Source: Malurus cyaneus samueli (taxonomy: Eukaryota > Chordata > Aves > Passeriformes > Maluridae). Taken from it: a stretch of DNA of 64,000 nucleotides. Positions 40,601 through 55,600 of this stretch are shown here, piece after piece. The stretch is taken from positions 8,112,886 to 8,176,885 of the forward strand of contig CM019214.1 in assembly GCA_009741485.1 (NCBI GenBank). Direction: 5' to 3'. The notes beneath the pieces were generated by a model. That model made no database searches, was not told the origin of the DNA, and was given only the letters and a program-made list of their open reading frames with translations. A program made the position numbers and the translations under genes. How positions within the stretch are numbered: the first letter of the stretch is position 1; every line of letters begins with the position of its first letter.

Positions 40601-43600
40601 GTATTTTTCATCACAGCTGCCCTGAAGACTCCAATATCATCATAATGTGGGAACTCTCTGTGAAATGTTAATACTTGACTCTAGCAATCATGCACTACAT
40701 GTGCTGCTTAAACAACTGGCAGAATCCAGGAAATAAATGTTATGAAACAGCTAGAAAACTGCCCAATTTGTCAAATAATAAGAGTTCTCTTGACTCTTGG
40801 AATTCCCAGTTCCAATTTAAATGGCAGAATAAATAAAACCTGGAGACAGCATTAAGACTTTCTTTAAAGCAAAGTCCAATACAATGTCACACACTGCTCA
40901 AATAGGCCTTGGCCCTCTAGACCAGCTCCTTGTATGCTTTCATTTAGTTTTCTGTTCATTTCATTTCAGTTTTCTTTTTAAAAATCACATTTTTTAATAC
41001 AGGTAAAATTCTTGTTTCATCTAATGCAAGATGTAAAATACACATGCAGATAGAAAAGCATATCCCAACCACTTGTGTTCTGTAAACAGAGAGCAGCAGG
41101 GAGAGCTTTACCCCATCTGACTGAACTTGGAGATATTTACCAATCCAAACACTGGGAAGATAGAAGCATACTATTTATATACCGTTAGTTAAATCCAGGG
41201 AATAGAAATTTTGACTATAAAAAACTTTACTTCTTCATATTTTCTGAATTATATTTTGCCTTATTTTAGTAAGAAAATGTGTTCTGAGGTAAATCTTCCA
41301 AAAGAGATTTTTTTAATCATTAAACATTTCTTCTTTTGAAAAGCAATTAAGCTTAGTCTTTAAGTGCTTTCATTTGTGTAAATAAATTTTTCCAAAAAGG
41401 TAATATGCATTTAAGTAATACACTTGTATGCAGAATTACTGAAGCACACCTATATTTAAAAACCACCAACCAGGCTTTTCAGCTATACATTCTATGACTT
41501 GGTTGTCCTTTTTTTACAAGTGCTAGTAGGGACACGTCTTCAAAAGCTCTGGAATAAAAGTGCTGGGCTTTGTTTAAATAGCTGCTAAGAAGATGAAAGG
41601 CTATAGACCACTTTTAAAAAAAAAAATTTTATGACTCACAAGACTTACACCATGAAAACTCCAAGGATTTTACCCTCTGGGCATATAAATTGGGAAAGTG
41701 TGAATTTTTGTGACTGCTAGATTTACTGTAAAACTAATTAATAGACATCATGCATCTGAAAATTAAAGGACCAATTCAACAGGTTCACAAAATAGGAATC
41801 TCAGAGATTTAAATGACATTTTAGTGGAAAAGAACCTGCATTCAAGCTTCAAAAGAGTTAATAACAAAGACATTTGCAGATGGGCCTATTGCCTCCAGAA
41901 GGCACTGTGAAAGGCCCACTGGATATTTCTGACCTCGAACAGAGTTTCACGGTGTCGGGAGAGAAGTCTTTGTACCTCCCTCCTGTTTCTGAAAAGCGAG
42001 TGTTTGATTTCACTGAAGACCAGCTCATTATACAATGTGTTTTTTTATGATAAAAATCTCCTGGACACTGGCCTGGGAGGCTGCAGCCTCTCGTGGATGC
42101 CCAAAGGAGATCTGAGCTCTCCACAAATAGCGCTTAACCCGCGGCACACTTGGTGACATTAACATGGCAAAGGGGAGCACCTCCCTCAGGGACCTTCTTT
42201 ACTTTCACACTGTCTCCCATTTCCAATGAGACAGATGGAAATTAAAACTGTGATGGAAACATGCTCAGACTGCAAAAATGCTTGTCCTCATTGCAAAGGC
42301 TTTTCCTTGGATGGATGCAGTAAAACAGAGATGCAAGTAAATTCACTTAACTGGTCTTACTTGCAGTCATTTCATAAAAGAGGGCAGCACAATCACTGAA
42401 TACAAACATGCAATTAAAGCCCAGGCATTCATAAATTTGCAGTTTCATGTTTTTCATAAACCAGATTAATTTTCACTTGGTGCTGAATGTAACATATTGC
42501 ACTGTCTCAGATTTTTTTCACTGGTTCTGATAATTTTTCAAGGCTGTGTCCACTGTGGCCCTGACACCTAACAAAGATTTCTTCCCCAAATTGCCAAAAC
42601 AGAAACTACAAATCCAGACATTAACTATCCATCTCCACCAGATATCTGGCATCTAATCTTCACCTCCTAATCTTTTGAAATATTTTTCTTCATAGACAAT
42701 TCTTTCTCCATTTCAGCTCTCATCTGACACTTGTCCTTTTCCTGCTTTTCCACTGTCTTCCAAGAGTCACATTTGCACTGCTGGAACTCAGCAGGCAATG
42801 GGGAATGAACATTATACATGCATTTGTGCCTCTCCAGCAAAAGTACAGGCAGACAGAATACATTAGAATACAGTAGATCACATAATTTTAATACAGTTTT
42901 CAAGTAAATATTCAATTGAAAAGCAAAAAGTGAATTGCAAGAGTAATAAAGGAAAAAATAAAAAAAAGTCTGGTGGTCTAGAACATGCTAACATTTAAGT
43001 TGACATTATCATCTGGGAAATGAGACATGAATCTCATCTGAGAATTATTTATCTATTTCTCACCATAAAATGTCACAACTAGGGAATAATAGCAGCAGAA
43101 TAAACAAATTGCACAAAACCCCCCAAAGAGCTGGCTGTAAATACACCTTTCACCAGATTTCTTCATACAGGTACAAAAGAGCTGTATGTGGAGCATGACA
43201 AGTATGAGCTGACAACATCATAACTTTACTAAATGCCAGACACCAAATTACCTTAAATACTTGGAAATAAATGGAAAAAAAAGCTGATCTCCTTCTGATG
43301 ATAATATAAGTATTGATCCTCATTGGAATTCAAGGAAATCCTCAATGCAGTTCTGCATATATATCTTTATATCTCTTCTCTGAAAATTATTCTCTTTCCA
43401 TATCCAGCCAAAAAACTTTCATCCATATCTTCAGGGCTCTGTAGAATTCAACTCTTATCCACATTTTTTTTTTTACCCTGCATCCCACTTCCTATTTCTG
43501 TAGCAACCAACTGGCATGCTTCTTTCCTAAATTTTCTCTTACATTTGATTTTTCTGTTTCGTAGTTTTCATCTTTCAAAACACTTCTTTAAAAGAGGTGT

Positions 43601-46600
43601 TTAATCTACTTCTAAACCAATTTTCCACTGTAAAGAAAACAGCAAAAAGCCTTTCCCCCTCTTTTTTTTTTAATTTTTTTTTGTGTGTTTCTTAACACTG
43701 CATAGTTCAGTGAATGAAATGGAAGCTTGTGAATCCATGTATGTGAAATACATAGTATGCAGCTTGTTTCCATATATTCTCTCTCTTTAAGTCGCTTTGG
43801 CACTAATTCTTTTTTTTAAATATGTTATCCATACATCCCTCTTAATACTTTATTTTGATATTACTTGCATATTAAATTGAAGCAAAAAACTCAGAAAAAT
43901 CAAAAGGATTCTCTTCAGCCCAAAAGATCTCATCTTATTCTCCTTTGATTTTGCATTACACTCAGATTTGTACCCTACTCTATAAATCCATTCTGTAAAG
44001 GAAACAAAATTTATATCCCTTTTTATTTAGCCTTGTCTTCATCTATCCAGGAACTTTAGCAGATAAAGATCACATCTGTACTTTGGCACAGAAACATCAA
44101 AGCAGCTTCTTCAGGAATGTACCTCATGATTCAGTTTTAATTCACACAGACATTTTCTTTTCCATGGCATCCTGAGTAATTTGCATCACTTTCAATGTTG
44201 CCCATGGAAATCGGTAACAACTCAAGTTGTCTTTTAACCTAACCATTCAATTTGAATTGGCACACAGAAAGGCTAAATTGAAAACCCATGTCACTGTCTT
44301 TTCAATAGTTCTTGACAGTTTTACACTGTATTATTTTCTATTACAAAAGCATGCATTTTTTTATCTTCTGGCTTTTTTTAATAAATAAAACTGAGCCACA
44401 GAGAGTGGAACACAGCACTTGATCATTAGGGTCACATTCATTTGCTTCCTTTTTCTTACCCTTCAGATTGCATTCAGTTATATATAAAACAGGACATCTA
44501 TCACACAAGGTAGTGTAAATTCCTCTACTATAAAACAGATTTAATCTCATGGGAGGTACCATTTGTGTTACTTTTTGGATACAAATCAAGTTGCAGAATT
44601 AATAAAAGTCTTGTGTAGTACATTTCTGAGGTTTCACTCTTTGTGTTCCTCAGCTGTCTTGAAGAAAGAGTAATGGTTCAAGGTTACAATTTCACTCAGA
44701 GTTCTGTGGTGATTCAATGTAACTTCTAGCTTCTGGTCTTACGGTTTTAATATCTACCTGTATCTCCAAAGCTTCAAATCAAATTGTTTTTAAACTCTCA
44801 GAACTACAGGCCTGATGCAGTAATTTATNTTTTTTTTGTATCATGTTCTATTGGAAATGTGCAGTGTGGGAGATGAAGGAGATCTAGAGATAATAACTTC
44901 ATTTTCTGTAAGAACAACAAAACTTGAACAGTACAACTTCAGAAATACGAGATGAGGACAAAGAATTTTAGCACAGAAATGACAATAAGATGTAATAACC
45001 TGGTTATGGAAGAGCATTTGGGATAGGCTCATTGCATGCATGTGTGGGGTTTGTTTTTTTTTTACTGCAGTAACTGTCTGATACATTTTCTGACACAAAT
45101 TGAGGTGCATAAATCCTCCCCTTTTCTACAACAAAAAGCATTCAAACACAGCTGAGAGACAGGGAGACCACAGTTTCATTATTCTTCAGAAAAACCTAAG
45201 TGGTTTACATCTTAAGGGGTTTGATTAGCAATGTTTTGTTGGTGCCCTATAAATAATAAGAAAATAATTCAGAAAATAGTGCAAATTATTGCAGATAGAT
45301 CATTGTGAGGTTCTATGATGTTGCAGAAGGACAGTTAAGGTCTTGGAGCGTTGTTTTGGCCATGGTTTTGATTTACAGAAGCTTCCCCAAAGTATCTTTA
45401 CAAAACAAGGGTGTAATGGTTCTGTTACTATTGGAAGTATCTCCAAACCAAAGAGATTACAGGAAATTCTGTGAGCAAAAGAGGGGAGAAATGTCAATCA
45501 CAATCATATAACAATTAAAGTAATTAATAGACTCTTCCATCAAATTATGTTGTCTAGGTTTCTCTTATCCATTAGGTCAAAGCTTTTTAAGGGACATCTG
45601 TGTGCGTGTTCCTGTGTCAGAAAATCATTATTTGGGTTAGTCAGTCGATTCCTCTGGATTTCCCACATTTCCTGGATCTACATCATACTGAAGAGTAGTA
45701 CCTGGAAGAATTTAATTATTCCTGGGTTTGTATTATTTATTGTTTTTGCAGTTTTGCGAAGCTGAATAAATAACTTCAGATTAGCTTATAATTGATCTGG
45801 TTCCCTGTAAGTGTTGAATATTTAAACTGAGCATGATTCTGCATAAATATCAGAAAGTAATTTTAATTAACATAATGATGATTCTCATTCCTCAGGCTTA
45901 TAGATTTTAGCATTTCATAAAATGGTAAGGAAACAGAAATGAGTGACTGCTGTAAACAGAAATAAAAGCAATTCCAAACTCTCTGCTCAAAATTCAAGAG
46001 TTCCTTTTTTTTGCCAGTATTTGTCATTACTGTTTTATGGTTTTTTTTTTTTGTTTGTTTGTTTTTTTTTTTTTTTTTAAGAATGGCAGCTAGAGGCGTT
46101 ACTCATTAGATAAAACTTGTGCTAATTTTTTTTTCTTTTTTTTTTTTAATGTATCCAGCGATTGCCTTGTATATCAACAAGAACTATTTGACCTTCATCA
46201 TTAAAATGCCTGGCATTATTTCAGTTCAACAATGAAAATAAACAATACATCCAATCTCCCCCATGCCTCACTCATAAATAAAGAAACAAACAGCCAGGTG
46301 TAAACAAAAATTATGTAGCTGACAAAACAACCCATCTAAGACTTTCAGTTCTCCTCTGATGCTCTATTCTTTGACTTCTACTGGTTCCCTGTTTGCCATT
46401 AGCAGTTGTTACTTCCAACGACAAAGTAACAATCCATAACAAAGTGTCTCGATTGTTGGTTCAACCCCTTGTCAACAGTTTCATTTTGCCATAGATCACT
46501 GTTCTCATCAGCTCTTAATCCAAAACAAACATTTTGTTACCCTTTCTTTTGTTTCTGGCATAGCAAGAAAGCTAATTTATATAGCTATATTATTTTTTCA

Positions 46601-49600
46601 TGCACAAGGATAATTTCAAAAATAATGCCACAATTATTCTGACAATACAGACGCGGCTTAAGTAGGATATAGGGCCATCTTCACCATTATTGTCCTGTTC
46701 CTATTGCTTTCAATATTAACCTGCTATACTTTATCAGCAATTACATTAACATCTCTGGATGAGAGATCAAGTCTATAAAAATATCTTGTCTCCAAAGATT
46801 TCTTTGGTCATACCCAATTTTATTGACCTTATATCTTAAAGGTAAGCCTCCTGATCCAGACCCATCAAATTAAATGGGAATTTAGTGTAATCCATACCAC
46901 TGGCTAACATAAAATCTTGCTAGGAATATAAAAAAAAAGCTTTTAATGTATGATTGGATATGTTTTTATTCTTTTCTTGTTTCCCAGTGCTGCTTTAATG
47001 AAATGAAAGAAAACACAGCATTTTGTATATTCTGATGAGTTTCAGAAATATTAGATAATTGCTATAAAGGTTTCATAAACAGTTAAACGAAGGGTACAGA
47101 TCCCCTTTGTATAGTGTATGCCAATCCACATTATGGATTAGCACACCTAGAAAATGCTGAAGTGCAGCTGAAATGTCCATCTGTTTAACCTGAGCTCAGA
47201 ATGGCTATAAAACTTGCTCATGATATAAACCCACCTGTGCTGCCCTACACAACCTGGGCAGCACTATTCCCCTCAAAGATAACTTCCAGGAAACTTTCCC
47301 AGAAATAATAATTCAGGAGAAAGGAGCTGAGACCAGCCTTTGGGAGAGCTATGAATTAATAAAGATGAGGGAAGTTAAACACTCAGCTTTCATGGTTGGC
47401 TTATGAGATAAACTGAAGCAAATGAAAAGGAAAGGTTACAAAGCACCACTACAAACACACAAAATTCTAAATGTTAATCAAACATCCATAACTGATTAGT
47501 AAAAGAGTTTGGGTTTTTTTACAAGATTGTGGAAAATTAAGTATGTTCATAATCCCCATTGGATACTTTAATAAAAAATATTGGTTTAGTAGAATAAAAG
47601 CCAGCAAACTTCAAATTTGTGCGGATGAATCTCAGCTCTTAATTTCATTTAGTGAAAAATATCTCTTTAGAACCGTATGCAAAGAAAACAGATGAAAAAT
47701 ACATTTTAAAATACTCATTTAACACAATTGAAAATTATTTTTAAAAAGGGCCATACTATACTTGCTATGTCTAAAATATAAAACTTTCATTACTTGAATC
47801 CTGGAACTTTGCTGACTTCTGAACAAAAAACTATGTCATTGGAGCTAGATGGTATTTAGATTGCACTCTCTTTCTTAAGAAATTGTAGTAGCTTTCTGTG
47901 CCAAATGCACTGCTGTGTATTGGATGAAACTGAATTTTTATGTAGAAGATGTGCTTGACGATTTTCCACTTCACAAGAATTTATACTTGTCCAAATAATT
48001 TAAATACTGAAGCACAGTATTAGCTGTTTAAATCTGATCTGCCAGTAATTATCATCATTTATCCTTGGATGTAAAAACTGCTTACAATACATGATGTATG
48101 CACTCTGATGAATCACTCTTTCAGAAGAGAAAAAAAATGAAGAACAGCGTGCCAGACTGTTATCTTAGAGGTTTAGGCTTTTATTTATGTTATTACTGGT
48201 AGACTGCAGAAAGCACAGATAGTACCATTAAATTTGCTTCCTAACAGGCATCAAATTCATCTATCAATAATGGCATTAAAATGTCATTGAAAACTATGAA
48301 AAGCACAGTGTTATAAATGATCTTACTACCTATGGTGTAAAGCATTTCACTACTAGAGTTTTTGCTTTAAAAATTGCAATGTCCCAAATCAATGTCTTGT
48401 AGTATGTTAATAAATTATCCCTAGAATTTCTATCCATAGAATAGAACAAGCACTAGACATCCTGAATCTGCAAGTGTTCCAAAATGCTGCCTCAGCTTGC
48501 TCAGTGCACGTTTTTCTTGTAAACTCAGATGCCACCATGTTGGAGGGAAATAGCCCAGGTGTGTTTAAGGCAGCCCACTCATATGTGACCAGTCAATAAT
48601 GGGCTGTTACTGTATGATAAAATAAAGTCCTTTTGTATCCTGATGGACAACTGCTCTCAAAAGGCTGAAGAAAGTTTTATAATAATATTTAAAGTTCTAC
48701 AAAAAGGAAAGAATGTACACTGACAACTTCACATCTTTTTTGCTTTACTGGATTGACCACCAGAACTTTGTAATATGGGAGTTCAAGATGATAATACGCC
48801 CAGAGAGTAAGGTATATTTGGCACTGTAATATGAGTAAATATAAAGTTTAAATAAGTAATTATGAATATTTGCTAATCAGTAAGTATATGCTGTGCAAGC
48901 TCTTCTTAACAGTTCAACTTCAGATCTCTGTTTTAAAAGTTTTCAAAAATAGTATCTGTTTAAAGATCTGGACAGTAATTGCAGATATGAGACTACATTG
49001 ATCAGTGTGCAGAGCATGAGCACACCTGAATGAAAATCAGCTTTCTAGGAAGGATGTAATGCATCTTGATTTACCTTTTACAGCTATTCACTGTTTCCAA
49101 TTACTTGGCAGGACATTTTCTGTATTCCTGCAAAGCCTCTGTTGGAACAGACTGTAAATGGTAGAAACGGGACACAAAAGCCAAGTTTGCCTGCCTCTCC
49201 AACTGATTACCTGATACAGTGCAATTATAGCAATATCTGTAAACTCATCTTTTACCACCTTGGACAAAGGCAGAGTACAGGTGAAATCCCTTCCCTCATT
49301 TACAGCTAAGTTAAACACACATTAGTCTGTCTCGTTATGTGTCATAATTTTAAATGTTTCTCTTTAAAATGAGGATGACTTTGAACCCAAAAGGAAATGC
49401 TACGTTTCCAAGGTGCACAATTTTCAAATTTGTTGTAGTGACTATGAGACAGAAATATCGGTGATACAGCAGTAACAAGCATTTTTTCCTTACTATTTGT
49501 ATGTTGTGCCATTCTGTGTCAAGGAGAGGTATATTTTGAAAAGCTGCTGTATCTGAATAAATTGATTTTCACTGTGTTCTCAGGAGATTAACAGTAAGTG

Positions 49601-52600
49601 GAAGCTATCCTTTTGCAAAGCTTTATCACTTCTTTCAAAAAGTCCTCCCTCTTCAATCCATTCTGATACAGATATTGGCCTGCTGATGGGAATGCATCTT
49701 ACAAACCTGAAGATAAATGTTTCCTGGCAATGCTTACACAGACATATTTTTTCTAACTTAAGACTTTGTGCAGGCTCTCTTTTAAAGGAGTGATTGTACA
49801 TGTGCAAGCCTCACAACCAGGACAAATTAAAAGAAAAAAGAAAGGTTCTGGTTTATAGGTGCCTGTAGCTGCAGACATAATAATAATTAAATAATTACCC
49901 CATATTTGCAAAATGGTAGAAATACAGACTTGAACAAGTTGTCTAAACCTCACCCATTTTCATGGCAGAGCTGCACATTTAGTGAAGTATTTAACTTATT
50001 TGCAATATTCCTAAAATTGTATGATATCAGAAATATTTATTCTTACCATCAGTGACTTCCTGGGTTTTGGACGACTGATCTGCATCAACTGTGGCAGAAT
50101 TCCCTGCATTGGGCAGTTCATGGGGCACAACACCAAACAGCAGCATCTCCACTCTCTGCTCCAGTCTCTGCCTGGCTTGGCAGCGTACCACAACTACAGA
50201 AAAGCAAAAACATCCTATTTGCAAAGCGCTGTTATCTTGGTTTTAACAAAGCAATGAAACATAGAAGTAAAATGTGCTTAGAGAAAGACAGAATTTCAGT
50301 AAGGAGTAAGACAACTAACAGCTTTCCCAACTCCATTTTCTATTGTTCTGTTGTGGTGTAGTCATAGAAAATATTACTAAGCAAACAAAAATATGTTCAG
50401 TTAGTGCCCAACAGCACTTGCAAATTTCTCCTTAATCTTTAATCATAAAATGTATCTTCATTTTAGCTCAATTTCTAATAGGAATTACGGCATAGTTTGA
50501 AATATACCAATAGAAAAGGAAGAGTGAAATGAAAGAAATAAAAGTATTTTAAGATTAAATGGAAGAATATTAAGTTGATCTCTTTGATTTCTTAGTTTAA
50601 TACAAATCTTAAAAGATAATATATCTTTATCTTTTATCTTATATGCCAGAATAAAAAGCATTCTCACATGAGTTTCTGTTTGAAGCATCACAGAACTTCT
50701 TTCAACCCCCGAAGTGATTTTAATTTACAGCTTTCAAAATAAGTCTTTTTCAATACAAATTTGTTACATTTTAGCTTATACAATAGTTTTTATAAGGCTT
50801 ATTTCACTAGCTATTGCTTCTGGTTCTTTCAGTATTTATTGGCACAGAAAAAGGAGAGAACTGAAAAAAGCATCTTCTCCCAAAGATAAGGCCTAGAACT
50901 TCCTAGAGTTCTGGGACTCAACATGAAAAAGAACAGCTGATCACACACTTTTCAGTTTCAAGGTCTAAAAGTAATTTTCGTCAGTTACACCCAATGTTTC
51001 TTTAAAAATAAACTCTGGATTTAACATCAGGAATTAATAATCAATAATTTGGAACCACGTCAAAGAGAGTAATTACCTAAAGTATTTTAAAAAAAGAGCA
51101 ATTAAACACTTTTTTCAATATCATGTTAATTTAGCTTCAGCTTTCAGTTCTGGAACTTGATTCATGATCATTACTCTGGAAAATGGATAATTACACATCA
51201 AGTTCAAGTAATTTCCTTTCTCCCTTGGTCTTTCCCTGTTTAACAGGGTTTAAGTAATTTCTAGAGCTCTGTTAAAAGGATTTTTATAAGGAAAAGTTAC
51301 TGAAATAGTTAAAAACACATCTTTTTGTCTAAATGCATGATCTTATATTTAAGAATAGATTACATTCCACTAGTTTGCCAAATGTTTCAGATTACTGTGT
51401 GCACATTGTATCACTTTTTAATTCACTGCTCATCTTACTACCAGAATTGATTTTATATTTTTTTTTTTCCAAAATGGTTAAGTAGTATCTACAAATAAAA
51501 GTCAGCTATATCTAGGATTTGACAAGTCCCTGAGCAACCTGGCCTTAAGCAGTGAGTTGGATTAGATGACCTCCAGTGGTCCCTCCAATTTAAATTGCTG
51601 TATGCCTCTTTGAATCTACATTCTACAAGAATTAAAAGAATATTCCTGATGATCGCCCATTTGTAATCACTTTTATAAGATAGCCAAGTTATCATCTGCT
51701 TAACATGTACTACATGGGTTGTGACCACTGATCATTCTAATTGGTCTCATGAGATGGAAAGCCAAGTGACTTCCAGAAGTTTAAGTATATTAAGATGCAA
51801 ATAAGAATGACACAAAGATGAACTCCCTAATATACGAGCAAAGCAGCTTTGGGTTTTGACACAGCAGCTTGTAGCCTCCAGGCAATTTTAATAAATGTCT
51901 GCTTTAAAAGAGATGACAATATTAATTTCATCATTACTTAAACTTTTTTTAAAAATCTATTTCTTATAATTACCTGATTTGGATTCATACCTCACAGCAC
52001 AGATTTTTTAAATGCCCATTTATAACTGAAAACCATAGGCTTTCAGAATCAAGGTAGGAATGGAAACTTCTACAAACACATATTTCAGTTTTCTGGGACA
52101 TTTTTGAAGGACTAGTACTTCCTTGGAAAAAACATTAGCCCAACATAACATGCTGATGGTCAAAAAACTGTATGTATTCATAATGAATTCAATGTTTTTT
52201 TACATATTACAAACATTTATTGAACATAAACTAATGGATAACATAGTTCTCAATATGCTATAATTTAGTTTTGCTGTTTTAAAAAAAAAAACAGAAATTC
52301 AAAATTAAGATTTGACAGTCTATAAGTTTCTGATCACATAGAGAATTGATGTGACTTAAGCAATTCATGAATGCTCAACATTTTAATTCATAATTTATAT
52401 TGAGAGCATTGGATCCTGCACTTGGGTCACAACAACCCCAAGTCCCAGGGATGGGCAAGAATGACTGGAAAGTTTCCTGGTGGAAAAGGACCTGGAGATG
52501 TTGGTGAAAAAGAGGCTGAACATGAGCCCAGGTGTGCCCAGGTGGCCAAGGAGGCCAATGCAATGGTGTGGCAGCAGGAGCAGGGCAGTGACCATCCCTC

Positions 52601-55600
52601 TGTACTGGGCACTGCTGAGACCACACCTCCAGTGCTGTGTCCAGTTCTGGGCCCCTCAGTTCAGGGAGGACATTGAGGGGTGGAGCGTGCCCAGAGAAGG
52701 GAACGGAGCTGGGGATGGGTCTGGAGAGTGATTTCTAGGAGGTGTGACTGAGGGAGCTGGGGGTATTTAGCCTGGAGAAAAGGAGCTTCAGGAAAGACAA
52801 TCTCCATCTCCATCTCCATCTCTAGAATCACCTGCAAGGAGGTTGTAGCCAGGTGGGGGTCAATCTCTTCTCCCACGTAACAAGTGACAGAACAAAAGGA
52901 AACAGCCTCAGGTTGTGCCAAGGGAGGTTTAGATTGGATATTGGGGAAAACTTATTCATGGGAAGGGTGGCCAGGTATGGAACAACGTGGCCAGAGAAGG
53001 AAATGTCAGAAATCCCAAAGATGTGGTGCTTAGGACATGGGCCAGTGGCAACATGGAGGTACTGGGTTAAAGGTTGGATTCAAAGTTTTAGAGGTCTTTT
53101 CCAACCTTAATGATTCTGTGATTCCAATGAAACCAACAGCACAATAAAAGGGAGATTGATCTCAAAGAGTGCCAGTGAATTACACAACAGCTTTAAGCAA
53201 CACAACAAACATCCACATTAATATACATAGTTTTAATGCTAATGAGACTCATTAAAACCATCATTTTGGGCAACAGTTGATTACATAATAATATTCTGTT
53301 TCATTCCTTAAGGTATTAAAGTGGAAATTAAAAAGATGAAAGCTCTAATTAATACCACATCATTGGCATTTGTCTACAAGTCAAGAGTCCTTAAGCAATA
53401 TAAATTAATGACAGTACAAATATCTATGTTTTTCCAGAAATTGTTCCTGTATCTTAATACACTTAGCGTAGAAAGGTATTATATTCACTTATTCAGTCAA
53501 CAAAAGGTAAGCTGAAAGGACAAGCTGGTGTAAAATTCATGCCACATCTACACACTGAGTGTACTTTCAGGGTTATAGATTTAAAAAGCTGCTCACAACT
53601 TCCTGTTCCATAGCTCTGGGATTATGCCACATCTTAAAAATATAGATGGCCAAATATGCAAGCATTTACTATCCAAAAAATAAGCAAGAAACCTCTCTCT
53701 AAGAATGTCAGTCATCTTTTAGTGCAAGTTTACTTCTCAGGAGAGAGGGGGAAACTTACTGCTATTCACACTGTTTTATATTCTTTTTTTATTAAGAAAT
53801 GCAATTAAGGCTGAGAGAAGCAGAAAACATCTACTCCAATATTTTGCATCCTGCAAAGTCTCCAGAAGGGTTTTCTGGGTAGGTGAGAAGTCTACCCTTG
53901 AGTCAGTTGTTTGTTCCACTTCAGCTCTCAAACTCAGGATTAATTGAGACACTGAAGGGCACAGGCCTTAAAATTTCCAGCTGTCCCCAACTCCTTTTAT
54001 CCACAATAAGAACAAACTAATAGCCCTAGATTAGCTTTGGAAGTGGGAAAAGATTTTATTTTTAATGTGATTTTATCTTTTTTGTAAGATGCAGCAAAGT
54101 ACTGTTGCAAATTCTTCTGATCAAGCAGGTAAGAATATAAACTACTTTAATTTCCTTAAAATATATTGTTCAAGCTTTTTTCAAGCATTACCTACCTGGT
54201 TTCTGCTGTGGTGCTTCAGGCGTTCCATGAATTGGATAGATCCAGAGTATTCCCCGAGTTTCTCCATTTTCTGTCAGAGTAATATTTCTAGAAGAATAAG
54301 AATATCAGTAAGATAGACTGCTGAAAATTATGTCTCCAAATTAATCTAGACTTAAGAGTTGTTAGAAAGGTTAGACTCTATTTTATTGTATGCTGCAATG
54401 CTAACCATATCTGAGAAAAATATGAAACAAAATCCAACTAAATATATCAGCTATAAATTACATTAGCTATAACTTAAATCGATTTAGTGTGTTTGAATAT
54501 TATAGATCTGAGAATATTGGGCCTGATCTGCATTCTGTCAGGTTATGTTTACACTGAAATAAAGTTTCTGCAGTTGATGAATTACATAAAAATATCTGGA
54601 TGAGAATCATTATTATCCCAAATATATTGAAAAAACAGAGGTACCTAAGTGCTTTCATTTGCTCAATATCTATGACTGCACCAGCAGCCAATACTTTACA
54701 TTTTCTTTATTTAAAGTGAGAATAGGTAGTTATTGAAGCAGACAGAAATCTTACCCTGAATCTGCATACTTGGCAGGGTACATTAAAAGCCTTTTGATGG
54801 ATACCCATTGCCCTCAAAATCAGACATTGGACTGCCCATGGGAACTGCCCATGAACAGCTGATGGGATAAATGATGATAGGACTGAGTATCCTCAACTAC
54901 TTTTTCCTTTTCTATTAGAATAAATTACCTGTTGAAGTCTGTATCTGAATCAGCAGTAACCTTGTAAGACCAGTTTTCACCATTTTCTCTCATTACATGA
55001 ATTACCACCTCAGCTTTATAAACTTTCATTTTCTCTGGTGTGAATAACAGGGGAATGTCCAGTTTTTCTTTGGGAGCTAATCGGATTCCTGCAAGATGGA
55101 ACAGATTGTTGTGGTATTTTGTAAGTTTTCAAAATTATCTCTATCACTTTACTCATATAATTCCCTTTTTCTTTTTTAATCACCATTCAACTTTTATCAT
55201 AGTGCATAGTTTTCTCTGTGAAAAATTCCATTTTACCCTGCCTTTGCTACAACTCTCACCCCCACCCCAATTAAGTGAATGTGCCACGTTTAATATTCAG
55301 AGATCACATGTAACATATGTTTATCAATCCCTTAATTTCTAGGGCCTAATTAATGGTGGGGTTTTTTTTTTCAGCTGTGGGTTACTTGTGAGTGACACTG
55401 CACAAAAAAGATCAATCCAAAAACAAATGCTCATACTCAAGGTAATTGTAATATATTTTAAAGAATCTACATTACCATTACACAAACAATGCATTTTCTG
55501 TATGATTTTTCATCTGATTGATTTTTGCTATATTAAAAACCCCAATAAATTTATGTTTTCTGCAATGAAGGTAGCCTGGTATTTTGAATTTTTAAGGGCC

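Larger units (their letters stand above)
50194..54195 (-). other. CFAP47: CFAP47 intron with two CR1 pieces
   Basis: About 4.0 kb. It contains CR1 fragments at 51515-51608 and 52395-53125, both antisense to CFAP47 transcription. No other feature supported. Confidence 0.8.

Noticed and set aside
42667..42915. 82-codon minus-strand open frame with a charged Lys/Glu-rich end
   Set aside because: Considered as a CFAP47 exon, but the flanking exons already join in phase and no suitable acceptor/donor pair borders it.
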